Source of the DNA: Actinoplanes nipponensis
GTDB lineage: Bacteria; Actinomycetota; Actinomycetes; Mycobacteriales; Micromonosporaceae
Reading direction: 5' to 3'
Assembly (NCBI RefSeq): GCF_016862275.1
Contig: NZ_BOMQ01000063.1
Location: 1 to 64,000 of the forward strand
Length of the DNA stretch: 64,000 nucleotides
The stretch's first letter is position 1. Each line of letters begins with the position of its first letter. The position numbers and the translations under genes are program-made. Positions 39,592-47,836 of the stretch are shown here, piece after piece. Under the pieces are notes generated by a model. That model ran no database searches. It was not told the DNA's origin and worked only from the letters and a program-made list of their open reading frames with translations.

Positions 39592-40488
39592 ATGCCCCAG
39601 ACAGCGGTCGCCGGTTCGGACACCGGCATGACGCTCAAGGAGCTGGCCCGCAGACACGGCCTGAGTGCCGCCGGCAAGCTGCCTTCCCTGCCGGAATACA
39701 CCCGGCAGCTGTGGGCGTACCGGTACTTCATCGCGTCGTACGCCAACGCCAAGGTGTCGTCGTCGCTGGGCAAGACCCGGCTCGGCGTCTTCTGGCAGGT
39801 GCTCACGCCGCTGATCAACGCGGCCGTGTACTACGTGATCTTCGGTGTCATCCTGAACACCAAGAGCGGGGTCGACAACTTCGTCGCGTACCTGTGCACC
39901 GGCGTCTTCATCTTCGGCTTCACCCAGTCCACGGTGTCGGCGGGCATCCAGGCGATCAGCGGCAACCTGGGGCTGATCCGGGCACTGCACTTCCCCCGGG
40001 CCAGCCTGCCGCTGGCCATCACGGTGGTGGAGATCCGCAACACGCTGGCCTCGCTGGCCGTGCTGATCGTCATCGTGCTCGGCTTTGGCGAGCCGATCAC
40101 GCTGGAGTGGCTGCTCATCCTGCCGATCTTCCTGGTGCAGTCGGTGTTCAACGCCGGGCTGGCGCTGGCCGGCGCCCGGCTGGGCAGCAAGATCCCCGAC
40201 GTGCGGAACCTCATCCCGTTCATCATGCGGATGTGGCTCTACTTCTCGGCGGTGCTCTACCCGGTCACCCGCTTCACCGACCACCTCAGCGGCTGGAAGC
40301 TGCACGTGGTCGAGGCCAACCCGATGCTGGTGTTCATCGACCTCATGCGGCACGCGCTGATGGAGGACGTGCCGCTCGCGGCGAGCCCCACGGTGATGTG
40401 GCTGGAGGCGATCGCCTGGACAGCAGTGGTGGGCCTCGGGGGATATGTCTACTTCTGGCGCGGAGAGAAGGGCTACGGCCGTGGCTGA
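39592..40488 (+). CDS. ABC-2 type permease of a polysaccharide/teichoic acid exporter (Wzm/TagG-like)
   Basis: The 298-residue protein has about six membrane helices in the ABC-2 arrangement and an N-terminal cytosolic segment with LPEYTRQLWAYRYFI. Family marks are SSLGKTRLGVFWQVLTPL and the helix with VYYVIFGVIL. CGGAG lies 9 nt before ATG 39592. With the following ATPase it forms a TagGH/Wzm-Wzt-type flippase that moves undecaprenyl-linked surface polymers outward. The glycopolymer synthesis genes at 50.3-54.5 kb are plausible partners. Confidence 0.85.
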   Translation: MPQTAVAGSDTGMTLKELARRHGLSAAGKLPSLPEYTRQLWAYRYFIASYANAKVSSSLGKTRLGVFWQVLTPLINAAVYYVIFGVILNTKSGVDNFVAYLCTGVFIFGFTQSTVSAGIQAISGNLGLIRALHFPRASLPLAITVVEIRNTLASLAVLIVIVLGFGEPITLEWLLILPIFLVQSVFNAGLALAGARLGSKIPDVRNLIPFIMRMWLYFSAVLYPVTRFTDHLSGWKLHVVEANPMLVFIDLMRHALMEDVPLAASPTVMWLEAIAWTAVVGLGGYVYFWRGEKGYGRG

Positions 40489-41269
40489 CAACATGACCGG
40501 CGGCGACCGGCGCGAACCGACGGTCATCGTCGACGACGCCCACGTGGTCTACCGGATCCAGCAGTCCGCGACCCCGGGCACCGGCAGCCCGCTCGCCAGC
40601 TTCAAGCGGCTCGTCACCGGCACCAAGCCCGCGACCATGCGCGAGGTGCACGCCATCAAGGGCGTGAGCTTCATCGCGTACAAGGGCGAGGCGGTCGGGC
40701 TGATCGGCACCAACGGCTCGGGCAAGTCGACCCTGCTGCGGGCGATCGCGGGGCTGCTGCCGGTCGAGCGCGGCGCCATCTACGCGGCCGGGCAGCCCTC
40801 GCTGCTCGGCGTCAGCGCGGCCCTCATGAACGACCTGCCGGGCGAGCGCAACGTGGTGCTCGGCTGCCTGGCCATGGGCATGACGCCGGCCGAGGTCAAG
40901 GCCAAGACCAAGGACATCATCGACTTCTCCGGCATCAACGAGCGCGGCGACTTCAGCTCGCTGCCGATGCGCACGTACTCCTCCGGCATGGGCGCGCGGC
41001 TGCGCTTCGCCATCGCGGCCGCCAAGCAGCACGACGTGCTGCTCATCGACGAGGCGCTGGCTACCGGCGACGCCAAGTTCCGCCGGCGCAGCGAGCAGCG
41101 GGTCCGTGACCTGCGGGCCCAGGCCGGCACGGTGTTCCTGGTGAGCCACAGCGAGCAGTCGATCCGCGACACCTGCGAGCGGGCCATCTGGCTGGAGTCC
41201 GGACTCATCCGCGCCGACGGCGCGACCGACGACGTGCTGAAGGAGTACGAGGCCTACGTCAAGCGGTAG
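40481..41269 (+). CDS. ABC ATPase of a polysaccharide/teichoic acid exporter (Wzt/TagH-like)
   Basis: The 262-residue ATPase has Walker A GTNGSGKST, the Wzt/TagH-type signature YSSGMGARLRFA and Walker B VLLIDEALATGD, characteristic of surface-polymer exporters. It lacks the C-terminal carbohydrate-recognition domain of long Wzt proteins. GTG 40481 overlaps the permease stop by 8 bp; ATG 40493 is a possible shorter start. It energises export of a lipid-linked glycan with the permease. Confidence 0.9.
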   Translation: MADNMTGGDRREPTVIVDDAHVVYRIQQSATPGTGSPLASFKRLVTGTKPATMREVHAIKGVSFIAYKGEAVGLIGTNGSGKSTLLRAIAGLLPVERGAIYAAGQPSLLGVSAALMNDLPGERNVVLGCLAMGMTPAEVKAKTKDIIDFSGINERGDFSSLPMRTYSSGMGARLRFAIAAAKQHDVLLIDEALATGDAKFRRRSEQRVRDLRAQAGTVFLVSHSEQSIRDTCERAIWLESGLIRADGATDDVLKEYEAYVKR

Positions 41270-41290
41270 GCCCCGCACTCCCCCGGTGGA

Positions 41291-42367
41291 TCAGCGCATC
41301 GACAGGTGCACGTGGTTGGTGTGGTCGCTCGACGGATCGCCGCCGGCCCCGGAGTACGACTTCCAGCCGCTGCTGGGCAGCCAGATCCGCCTGTACCAGA
41401 TGACGTAGAGCACGCCCAGCCGGCTGGCGTTGGCGATGAAGTAGTTCGCCAGCCGGTTGCCGTAGTCCTTGCTGGCGCCGGTCGCGTCGCCACCGAAGCC
41501 GCCCTTGTCGGCGGCCCAGTCGCAGGCCCGGCCCTTGGGGTGCTCACCGCTGTTCTGGTGGCGGAAGCAGGCGATGAAGTGGTTGAAACCGTCCTTCTTC
41601 GCCTCCTGCATCGCGTGCAGGGTGCGCGGGGTGATGCAGCCGGACGTGGTCGGGTCGTTGACACTGCACGACTCGCTCGGCAGGGAGCCGTCCGAGTTGC
41701 GCGGCGCGGGGGCGGCCAGGGAGCTGCTGCCACCGCCGCCGGTGGATCCGCCGTCGTCGGAGGACGAGCCGCTCGACCCGTTCGCGGCGTTGGCGACCTT
41801 GAGGGCGTTCTCGGCCTGGCTCTTGCGCTTGGCCATGACGGTGAGCTGGCGCTGCTGGTCGCTGATGGCGGCGTCGATCGCGGCCTTCGCCTGCTCCTGC
41901 TTCGCCTTGCTGTCCTTCAGGTCGCGCAGCGCGCGGTCCTGCTTGACGGCGATCGTCTCCAGCGTCTGCGCCCGGTCCAGCATGCTCCTGGTGGAGTCGG
42001 CGGTGATCAGCGCCGTCATCGCCCCGAGCCGGCCGGTCCGGTACGACTTGCCGACGATGTCGTCCAGCGCCGCCTGCCTGGGGCCCAGCTCGGTGTCGAT
42101 CTGCTTGAGCTTGGCGGTCAGCTCCTGCTGGCGCTTCTTGGAGCGGTCGAGCGCCTCCTTGGCCTCGACGAAGCCCTTGGACGCCGCCTCGAGCTGCTTG
42201 ATCAGGGTCTGGGAACCGCCCTCACCGTCGTCGCCCGAGTCGCCCGGCGCGGCGAGGGGCCGGGGCGCGGCGGAGGCGGGCTGCGGGGCGGCGAGCGCCA
42301 GCCCCGAGGTGGCGACCAGAACCGCGAGCGCGGTCGCTAATCGCCGGCGGACAGGGTTGAGCCTCAC
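41291..42367 (-). CDS. Secreted coiled-coil protein with M15-like C-terminal domain (A)
   Basis: The 358-residue precursor has a signal peptide (AxA near 33), a coiled coil from about 50 to 195 (TLIKQLEAASKGF onward), a Gly/Ser linker and a ~135-residue C-terminal domain. That domain carries EHPKGRACDWA and a final TNHVHLSM, the H-x6-D and HxH pattern of M15/VanY-like zinc peptidases. Cys pairs (SCSVNDPTTSGC) may form disulfides. It is probably a peptidoglycan-acting or cell-wall protein. GTG 42367 follows GGAAGGAA in the tail of a ydaO riboswitch. It is paralogous to the divergent gene at 42938-43960. Confidence 0.8.
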   Translation of the reverse strand: MRLNPVRRRLATALAVLVATSGLALAAPQPASAAPRPLAAPGDSGDDGEGGSQTLIKQLEAASKGFVEAKEALDRSKKRQQELTAKLKQIDTELGPRQAALDDIVGKSYRTGRLGAMTALITADSTRSMLDRAQTLETIAVKQDRALRDLKDSKAKQEQAKAAIDAAISDQQRQLTVMAKRKSQAENALKVANAANGSSGSSSDDGGSTGGGGSSSLAAPAPRNSDGSLPSESCSVNDPTTSGCITPRTLHAMQEAKKDGFNHFIACFRHQNSGEHPKGRACDWAADKGGFGGDATGASKDYGNRLANYFIANASRLGVLYVIWYRRIWLPSSGWKSYSGAGGDPSSDHTNHVHLSMR

Positions 42368-42375
42368 GAACGTTC

Positions 42376-42508
42376 CTTCCGTCGGCCGCCGACCGGGTTA
42401 GCTGACGGGTTCGGGACGGAAGTGATCCCTACCGATCCGCGCGGGTGCGCGGATCCGATTCACCCCACTACTCAAGTGGTTCCCCGGCTCGCCTCGCGGC
42501 GATTAGGC
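42376..42508 (-). promoter_or_regulatory. ydaO-type c-di-AMP riboswitch (minus strand)
   Basis: On the minus strand the conserved ydaO blocks appear in order: GCCGGGGAACCAC (42488-42476), GGGGTGAATC, a variable GC hairpin near 42440, GGTAGGGA, CTTCCGTCCCGAACCCGTC and AGCTAACCCGG (to 42393). The gene's Shine-Dalgarno follows directly. This aptamer class binds c-di-AMP and usually turns off cell-wall hydrolase genes in actinobacteria. Confidence 0.9.
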
Positions 42509-42811
42509 GGCGGTCTGCGCTGAGACCGTGACGAAGACTACCCAGCAATACCGGAAATCGACAGTCGTCGTACCGTCAGCAGCGGATCGACCACTAACAG
42601 TGATTGACTACGGAAAGAATGCAACGACTCACATTGATGCGCCGTTACGGCCTCCGACCTGCGGCATCTCATCGATAAGTAACGGAAAGTCGTTGCCTGG
42701 TAACGCTTTTCCCGCTCCCGGCAGACCTGCCACCGGGGCGCTTGTCAGGTAAGCTGGCCGCCGGTCACTGCCAGAAGGCGCTGCCCCCAAGGCGCCGGCA
42801 GCCCACCATCT
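42509..42811. other. Divergent promoter region between two riboswitches
   Basis: No gene is supported here. Plus-strand promoter: CTGCCA (42727-42732), 17 bp, TAAGCT (42750-42755). Minus-strand promoter: TAGTCT (42540-42535) with TGTCGA 17 bp upstream. The stretch is notably AT-richer than the genes around it (for example 42590-42680), as expected for a regulatory region. Confidence 0.5.
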
Positions 42812-42931
42812 AATCGTCGCAAGATGAGCCGGGGAACCACAGAAGTACCGGGGTGAATCCACGAGTCAGTGGTAGGGATTGCTTCCGTCCCGAACCCGTC
42901 AGCTAACCCGGCCGGTGGTCACGTGGAAGGA
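42812..42931 (+). promoter_or_regulatory. ydaO-type c-di-AMP riboswitch (plus strand)
   Basis: The same ordered blocks as on the opposite strand are present: TAATCGTCGC, GCCGGGGAACCAC (42828-42840), CGGGGTGAATCC, GGTAGGGATTGCTTCCGTCC, CGAACCCGTC and AGCTAACCCGG. GGAAGGA (42925-42931) is the ribosome-binding site of the following gene. It probably acts by premature termination, or by masking that site, when c-di-AMP is bound. Confidence 0.92.
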
Positions 42932-42937
42932 ATGTGA

Positions 42938-43960
42938 ATGACGGCAAGACCCCGCCGGTGGCTGATCCTCGCCCTGGCCCCGCTCGCCGCGGTGACGATG
43001 TTGCTCTCCCCCGCATCCCCGGCGAACGCCGACCCCGACGACTCCAAGAAGTCGTCGACCGCCGACGACGGCGACGACAACCCGCTGTTGAACGACGTGC
43101 TCGACTCCACCGGCCGGCGCTACCTGACGGCCAAGGCGGCGGTCGCCAAGTCGACCAAGACCCAGCTGGGGTACGCGCTGCGGGTCAAGAACGCCGAGGC
43201 CAAGCGCGACCGGCTGCTGCCCGAGGTGGGCGCGGTGGCGGCGCAGCAGTACCGCACCGGCGGCATCTCGACGATGGGCTTCCTGCTCAACACCCGCACC
43301 CCCGACGGCTTCCTCAAGAAGGCGGTCTCGCTCGAGGAGATCAACGCCCTCAACGACGGCAAGCTGCGCGAGCTCGACCAGGCCATCGACGAGGTGGCCA
43401 GCGCCAAGGCGCGCCTCGACCAGGAGGTCAAGGCGCAGAAGCAGAACCTCGCGCTGATGGAGAAGCAGAAGGAGTCGGCCGAGAAGGCGCTGGCCCAGGT
43501 CGGCGGCACCACCGTGACGGGCGGCTTCGTGTTCGCCAAGTCGCCGGTGGCCGCGCCGGCCCCGCGCAACTCCGACGGCGAGTTCAGCCCGGAGTCGTGC
43601 AACGTCGACGACCCGACCACGGGCGGCTGCATCACCGCGCGGACGTACCACATGTACAAGGAAGTGAAGAAGGCGAAGTTCAACCGATTCGTCGGTTGTC
43701 ACCGCAACGGCGGCCCGTTCGAACACCCCAAGGGCCGCGCCTGCGACTGGTCCCTGCAGAAGAGCGGCTTCTCCCCCTGGCACAACCAGGACACCCGGGA
43801 GTACGGCAACAACCTGATGGCCTTCCTGGTGCGCAACGCCGACCGGCTCGGCATCCTCTACGTCATCTGGAACAAGATGATCTGGTTCCCCGCCACCGGC
43901 TGGAAGACGTACCACGGTCCCAGCGACCACACGGACCACGTCCACGTCTCCATGCTGTAG
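42938..43960 (+). CDS. Secreted coiled-coil protein with M15-like C-terminal domain (B)
   Basis: The 340-residue paralogue of the divergent gene has a signal peptide (ending near ASPANA), an Asp/Ser-rich stretch, a coiled coil from about 60 to 190 (KRDRLLPEVGAVAAQQY, LDQEVKAQKQNLALMEKQ) and a C-terminal domain. That domain has FEHPKGRACDWS and DHTDHVHVSM, the same H-x6-D and HxH putative metal site, and the CNVDDPTTGGC motif. It lacks the Gly/Ser linker of protein A. It is probably involved in wall remodelling during growth or germination and is controlled by the riboswitch immediately upstream. Confidence 0.8.
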   Translation: MTARPRRWLILALAPLAAVTMLLSPASPANADPDDSKKSSTADDGDDNPLLNDVLDSTGRRYLTAKAAVAKSTKTQLGYALRVKNAEAKRDRLLPEVGAVAAQQYRTGGISTMGFLLNTRTPDGFLKKAVSLEEINALNDGKLRELDQAIDEVASAKARLDQEVKAQKQNLALMEKQKESAEKALAQVGGTTVTGGFVFAKSPVAAPAPRNSDGEFSPESCNVDDPTTGGCITARTYHMYKEVKKAKFNRFVGCHRNGGPFEHPKGRACDWSLQKSGFSPWHNQDTREYGNNLMAFLVRNADRLGILYVIWNKMIWFPATGWKTYHGPSDHTDHVHVSML

Positions 43961-43977
43961 CGCCCCACGGCAACGCG

Positions 43978-44013
43978 AAGAGCCCCCGTCCTCACCGAGG
44001 ACGGGGGCTCTTT
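43978..44013 (+). terminator. Strong rho-independent-like terminator
   Basis: A perfect 16-bp stem (43978-43993 with 43997-44012, core AGCCCCCGTCCTC) has a 3-nt loop, and its 3' side runs into TTTCG. It lies just after the riboswitch-controlled gene and before the convergent GH65 gene. Confidence 0.85.
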
Positions 44014-44031
44014 CGTCGGATCGGGCGGCCC

Positions 44032-46398
44032 TCAGACGCCGGTGGCCCGGCGGACCGGGGCGCGACCGGCCGGCTGCTCCGGCGCCGGACCGGCCGGCGG
44101 CGCCGGCGGGATCGGCAGGACGACCGGCTTCACCTGGGTGATGGTGACCTCCTTGCCGTGGTGCAGCAGATCCAGGCGCGCGGAGCCGCCACCGTTGCGC
44201 AGCGAGTAGGTGACCTCCTCCGCCGTCACCTCCACCCGCAGCCGCAGGCCCCGCCACAGCAGCGAGAACTCGAGCGCGTTGATCCGGCTCGGCAGCCGGG
44301 GCGCGAACGACAGCTGTCCGTTGAAGTCCCGCATGCCGCCCAGGCCCGCCACCAGGGCGATCCACGAGCCGGCCAGCGACGCCACGTGCACGCCGTCGCG
44401 GGCGTTCTGGTGCAGGTCGTGCAGGTCCATCAGGGCGGCCTCGCCCAGGTAGTCGTGGGCCAGCTCGACGAAGCCCACCTCCGCCGCCATGACGGCCTGG
44501 ATGCAGGCCGACAGCGACGAGTCCCGCACGGTCCGGGCGTCGTAGTACGCGAAGTTGCGCGCCTTCTCCTCGGGGGTGAAGGCGTCACCGCGCACGTACA
44601 TCGCCATGACCAGGTCGGCCTGCTTGACCACCTGCTTGCGGTACAGGTCGAAGTACGGGTAGTTCAGCAGCAGCGGGTACGCCTCCGGCGGAGTGTTCTG
44701 GAAGTCCCACTCCTGCAGCCGGGTGAAGCCCTCCGACTGCTGGTGCACGGCCAGCTCCCGGTCGTACGGGATGTGCACCGAGGCCGCCGCGTCCCGCCAC
44801 GACGCCGACTCCTCGTCGTCCACGCCCAGCTTGCGGGCCAGCTCGGGGTGCCGCTTGGCCGCGTCCGCCGCGGCGAACATGTTCTGCTGCGCCATCAGGT
44901 TGGTGTAGACGTTGTCGTCCACCACGGCCGTGTACTCGTCCGGGCCGGTGACGCCGTCGATGTGGAAGCGGCCGTGCCGGTCGTGGTGCCCGAGCGAGCG
45001 CCACAGCCGGGCGGTCTCGACCAGCAGCTCCAGGCCGTACTCGCGCTCGAAGTCGTAGTCGCCGGTGGCCGAGACGTAGCGCCGCACCGCGTCGGCGATG
45101 TCGGCGCCGATGTGGAACCCGGCCGTGCCCGCCGGCCAGTACGCCGAGCACTCCTGCCCGCGGATGGTGCGCCACGGGAACGCCGCGCCCTGCAGGCCGA
45201 GGGTCTGCGCCCGCTCCCGGGCCAGGTCCAGCGTCGAGTGCCGCCAGCGCAGCACGTCCGCCGCCGCCGCCGGCTGCGTGTACGTCAGGGCCGGCAGCAC
45301 GAACGTCTCGGCGTCCCAGAAGGTGTGACCGTCGTAACCCGGGCCGGTGAGGCCCTTGGAGCCGATCGGCCGCTGCTCGGCGCGGGCGCCGGCCTGCAGG
45401 GTGTGGAAGAGGCCGAAGCGGACGGCCTGCTGCACCTCCGGGTCGCCCTCGACCTTGACGTCGGAGTGGTCCCAGAACGCGTCCAGATACTCCCGCTGCG
45501 CCTCGACCAGGCCTTCCCAGCCGTCCAGCCGGGCGCTGGCGAGCGCGGCGCCGACCTGGTCGCGCACCGCGGGCAGCGAGCGGTTGCTGGACCAGCCGTA
45601 CGCGGCGATCTTCACGACCCGCAGCTTCTGCCCCGGCTCGAGCTTGCAGGCCACCGTGGTGCGCAGCCAGTCCGGGTGGCCCTCGGTGGTCACGGCGTGC
45701 TTGCCCGGCGTCTCCACCAGGTGCTCCATCGCCGCGGCCATCCGCAGGTCGCTGGCCTTGGTGCGGTGCACCAGCAGGCCGCCGGTGCGCTGCTCCAGCA
45801 TCTCCTCGGCCTGCAGCGGGTGATCGAGCACCGCCGCCACCCGCGGGTCCTTGCTGGTCGGCGGGAGCTGCTCGTTGGCCACCAGCTCGGACTGCAGGAT
45901 CAGCCGGGCGGAGGCGTCCAGCGGCTCGACCTCGTAGAGGAAGGCCACGACGGCCCGGTGGGTGAACGACACCATCCGGACGGTGCGCACCCGGATCGCC
46001 TGACCGGAGGGGGAGACCCACTCCACGGTCCGCTCCAGGGTGCCGGCCCGCAGGTCCAGGCTGCGCTCGTGGGAGCGCAGGTCGCCGTACCGCACGTCGA
46101 ACGGCTCGTCGTCGACGAGCAGGCGCATGAGCTTGGCGTTGGTGACGTTGACCATCGTCTGGCCCGACTCGGGGAACCCGTAGCCGGCCTCGGCGTACGG
46201 CAGCGGCCGCAACTCGTAGAACGAGTTGAGGTAGGTGCCGGGCAGGCCGTGCGGCTCGCCCTCGTCCAGGTTGCCCCGGATGCCGATGTGGCCGTTGGCC
46301 AGGGCGAAGACCGACTCGGACTGGGCCAGTACATCCAGGTCCAGCCGGGTCTCCCTGATGTGCCAGGGATCGACGGGGTAGGCCCGTTCACGGATCAC
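44032..46398 (-). CDS. GH65 disaccharide phosphorylase (maltose/trehalose/kojibiose type)
   Basis: The 788-residue protein has the GH65 layout: an N-terminal beta-sandwich (ESVFALANGHIGIRGN), a helical (alpha/alpha)6 barrel with TFWDAETFVLP and the catalytic acid E488 in VTGPDEYTAVVDDN, and a C-terminal sheet domain. The final ~35 residues are a Pro/Ala-rich tail. The enzyme should phosphorolyse an alpha-glucosidic disaccharide to beta-glucose-1-phosphate plus glucose. GAGAGG lies 7 nt before GTG 46398. The upstream beta-phosphoglucomutase-like gene converts that product to glucose-6-phosphate, a classic pairing. Confidence 0.88.
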   Translation of the reverse strand: MIRERAYPVDPWHIRETRLDLDVLAQSESVFALANGHIGIRGNLDEGEPHGLPGTYLNSFYELRPLPYAEAGYGFPESGQTMVNVTNAKLMRLLVDDEPFDVRYGDLRSHERSLDLRAGTLERTVEWVSPSGQAIRVRTVRMVSFTHRAVVAFLYEVEPLDASARLILQSELVANEQLPPTSKDPRVAAVLDHPLQAEEMLEQRTGGLLVHRTKASDLRMAAAMEHLVETPGKHAVTTEGHPDWLRTTVACKLEPGQKLRVVKIAAYGWSSNRSLPAVRDQVGAALASARLDGWEGLVEAQREYLDAFWDHSDVKVEGDPEVQQAVRFGLFHTLQAGARAEQRPIGSKGLTGPGYDGHTFWDAETFVLPALTYTQPAAAADVLRWRHSTLDLARERAQTLGLQGAAFPWRTIRGQECSAYWPAGTAGFHIGADIADAVRRYVSATGDYDFEREYGLELLVETARLWRSLGHHDRHGRFHIDGVTGPDEYTAVVDDNVYTNLMAQQNMFAAADAAKRHPELARKLGVDDEESASWRDAAASVHIPYDRELAVHQQSEGFTRLQEWDFQNTPPEAYPLLLNYPYFDLYRKQVVKQADLVMAMYVRGDAFTPEEKARNFAYYDARTVRDSSLSACIQAVMAAEVGFVELAHDYLGEAALMDLHDLHQNARDGVHVASLAGSWIALVAGLGGMRDFNGQLSFAPRLPSRINALEFSLLWRGLRLRVEVTAEEVTYSLRNGGGSARLDLLHHGKEVTITQVKPVVLPIPPAPPAGPAPEQPAGRAPVRRATGV

Positions 46399-46444
46399 GG
46401 TGGTGCCTCTCGCAACTGATAAGGGAGAAAGTCTTGAAGGGGGA

Positions 46445-47182
46445 TTACTGGAGCAGCTCGGCGAGGTCCTGCACGACGATGTCGGCGCCGTGCGCGCGCA
46501 TCGCGTCGGCCTGGCCGACCCGGTCCACGCCGATCACGATGCCGAAACCGCCGGCCTTGCCGGCCGCCACGCCGGCCAGCGCGTCCTCGAACACCGCGCA
46601 CTGCTCCGGGGCCACGCCGAGCAGCTTCGCACCATAGAGGAAGGTGTCCGGCGCGGGTTTGCCGGGCAGGTCCTGGGCCCGGGCGACGACACCGTCCACG
46701 CGCACCTCCAGGAGGTCCGCGATGCCGGCCGCCCGCAGCACGTCCGCGCAGTTGGCGCTGGCCGACACGACGGCCCGGCGCAGCCCGGCGTCCTTGACCG
46801 CGTGCAGGTAGGTGACCGAGCCGGGGTAGACCTGCACGGCGCCCTCCTTGATCTTCTGCAGGACCAGGAGGTTCTTGCGGTTGCCGATGCCGTTGACGGT
46901 CTCCGCGTCGGGACCGTCGTCGGGCTCGCCTTCGGGCAGGGTGATGCCCCGCGAGGCGAGGAAGGTGCGGACCCCGTCCGCCCGCTGCCGGCCGTCGACG
47001 TACTGGTGGTAGTCGGCGCCGGAGTCGAACGGCACGAAGGGCTGTCCGTGGTGCTGGGACCACGCCTGGAGGAACGCGTCGAAGGTCTGTTTCCACGCGG
47101 CGTTATGCACCAGGGCGGTCTGCGTGAGCACCCCGTCGAGGTCGAAGAGGCACGCCGTCACATGAGGAGGTAGTCCGAGCAC
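46445..47182 (-). CDS. Beta-phosphoglucomutase-like HAD protein
   Basis: The 245-residue HAD-superfamily protein has nucleophile motif LFDLDGVLTQTA, motif II VSASANC, the KPAPDTFLYGAKLLG region and motif III VFEDALAGVAAGK. It contains the GRQRADGV/FLASRG cap typical of actinobacterial beta-phosphoglucomutase-family proteins paired with GH65. GTG 47182 is chosen because TACATT lies 6 nt upstream (leaderless) and family members begin at LGLPxHVTACLFD; GTG 47215 is an alternative. It lies 46 bp before the GH65 start and probably shares its transcript. Confidence 0.85.
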   Translation of the reverse strand: MLGLPPHVTACLFDLDGVLTQTALVHNAAWKQTFDAFLQAWSQHHGQPFVPFDSGADYHQYVDGRQRADGVRTFLASRGITLPEGEPDDGPDAETVNGIGNRKNLLVLQKIKEGAVQVYPGSVTYLHAVKDAGLRRAVVSASANCADVLRAAGIADLLEVRVDGVVARAQDLPGKPAPDTFLYGAKLLGVAPEQCAVFEDALAGVAAGKAGGFGIVIGVDRVGQADAMRAHGADIVVQDLAELLQ

Positions 47183-47188
47183 TGGCCC

Positions 47189-47194
47189 AATGTA
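47189..47194 (-). promoter_or_regulatory. Leaderless -10 of the HAD/GH65 operon
   Basis: TACATT on the minus strand is 6 nt before GTG 47182; there is no Shine-Dalgarno. Confidence 0.5.
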
Positions 47195-47260
47195 GTCGCC
47201 CCGGATGGCCGACACGCCTCAATGCCCTCGATCACATTTCCACGGCGTTTCATTCCTTGT

Positions 47261-47779
47261 TCAGCCCGCCGAAGCGCCCTCGTTGACCAGGCCAGACGCG
47301 GTATTGCGGCCGGGCAGGCGCACGCTCAGTCCGATAGTCGTCCCAATCGGGCCGGTCGCCATCGTCACCTCGTCGCACAGTTGGTGCGCCAGCCAGATGC
47401 CCCGGCCGCCCACCTCGAAGGCCTCCGGCACGGTCGGCGGCCGGCGGTACTGCTCCGGGATGCCGGGGCCCGAGTCGGTGACCGTGCAGTGGACCGCCGA
47501 CCCGGTGCTCCACAGCACGATGCGGCCCTGTCCACCGGCGTGCAGCACCGCGTTGGTGATCACTTCGTTGATCGCCAGCACGAAGCCGGGCAGGCGGTCG
47601 GCGAGCAGAACCGGGTCCAGCCGCGCCGTGACCTCGTGGCGGACCACGGTGATCTCGTCGCGGCCGAACCGGCGATCCAGCAGGGCCGGCCTACCGGTTT
47701 CCGAGTGCACGGGGGTGGCGTCCGGCGACTCCGGGCCCGGAGCCGGACGCAGCACGTCCTGGTCGACAGTTTCTTCCAC
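47261..47779 (-). CDS. RsbW-like ATP-binding regulatory protein (HATPase_c)
   Basis: The 172-residue protein is a GHKL ATPase of the anti-sigma-factor kinase type: the N-box INEVITNAVLHAGG, the G1 box TDSGPGIP and a G2-like GGRGIWLAHQLCDEV. No sensor or membrane part is present. Such proteins bind and inhibit sigma factors or phosphorylate STAS antagonists, as RsbW does; no STAS or sigma-B gene is adjacent. GTG 47779 is taken because TAGGCT lies 8 nt upstream and longer readings lack a start signal. The two ECF systems of this window use zinc-finger anti-sigmas instead. Confidence 0.8.
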   Translation of the reverse strand: MEETVDQDVLRPAPGPESPDATPVHSETGRPALLDRRFGRDEITVVRHEVTARLDPVLLADRLPGFVLAINEVITNAVLHAGGQGRIVLWSTGSAVHCTVTDSGPGIPEQYRRPPTVPEAFEVGGRGIWLAHQLCDEVTMATGPIGTTIGLSVRLPGRNTASGLVNEGASAG

Positions 47780-47836
47780 CGTCGAGCAGCCTACGCTGCG
47801 TACCGCCTCCGTGGCAGCCAACGGAACCGGCAATCG

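Noticed and set aside
42934..46419. A 1161-residue plus-strand open frame
   Set aside because: It runs out of frame through the M15-like gene, a strong terminator and the antisense of the GH65 gene.
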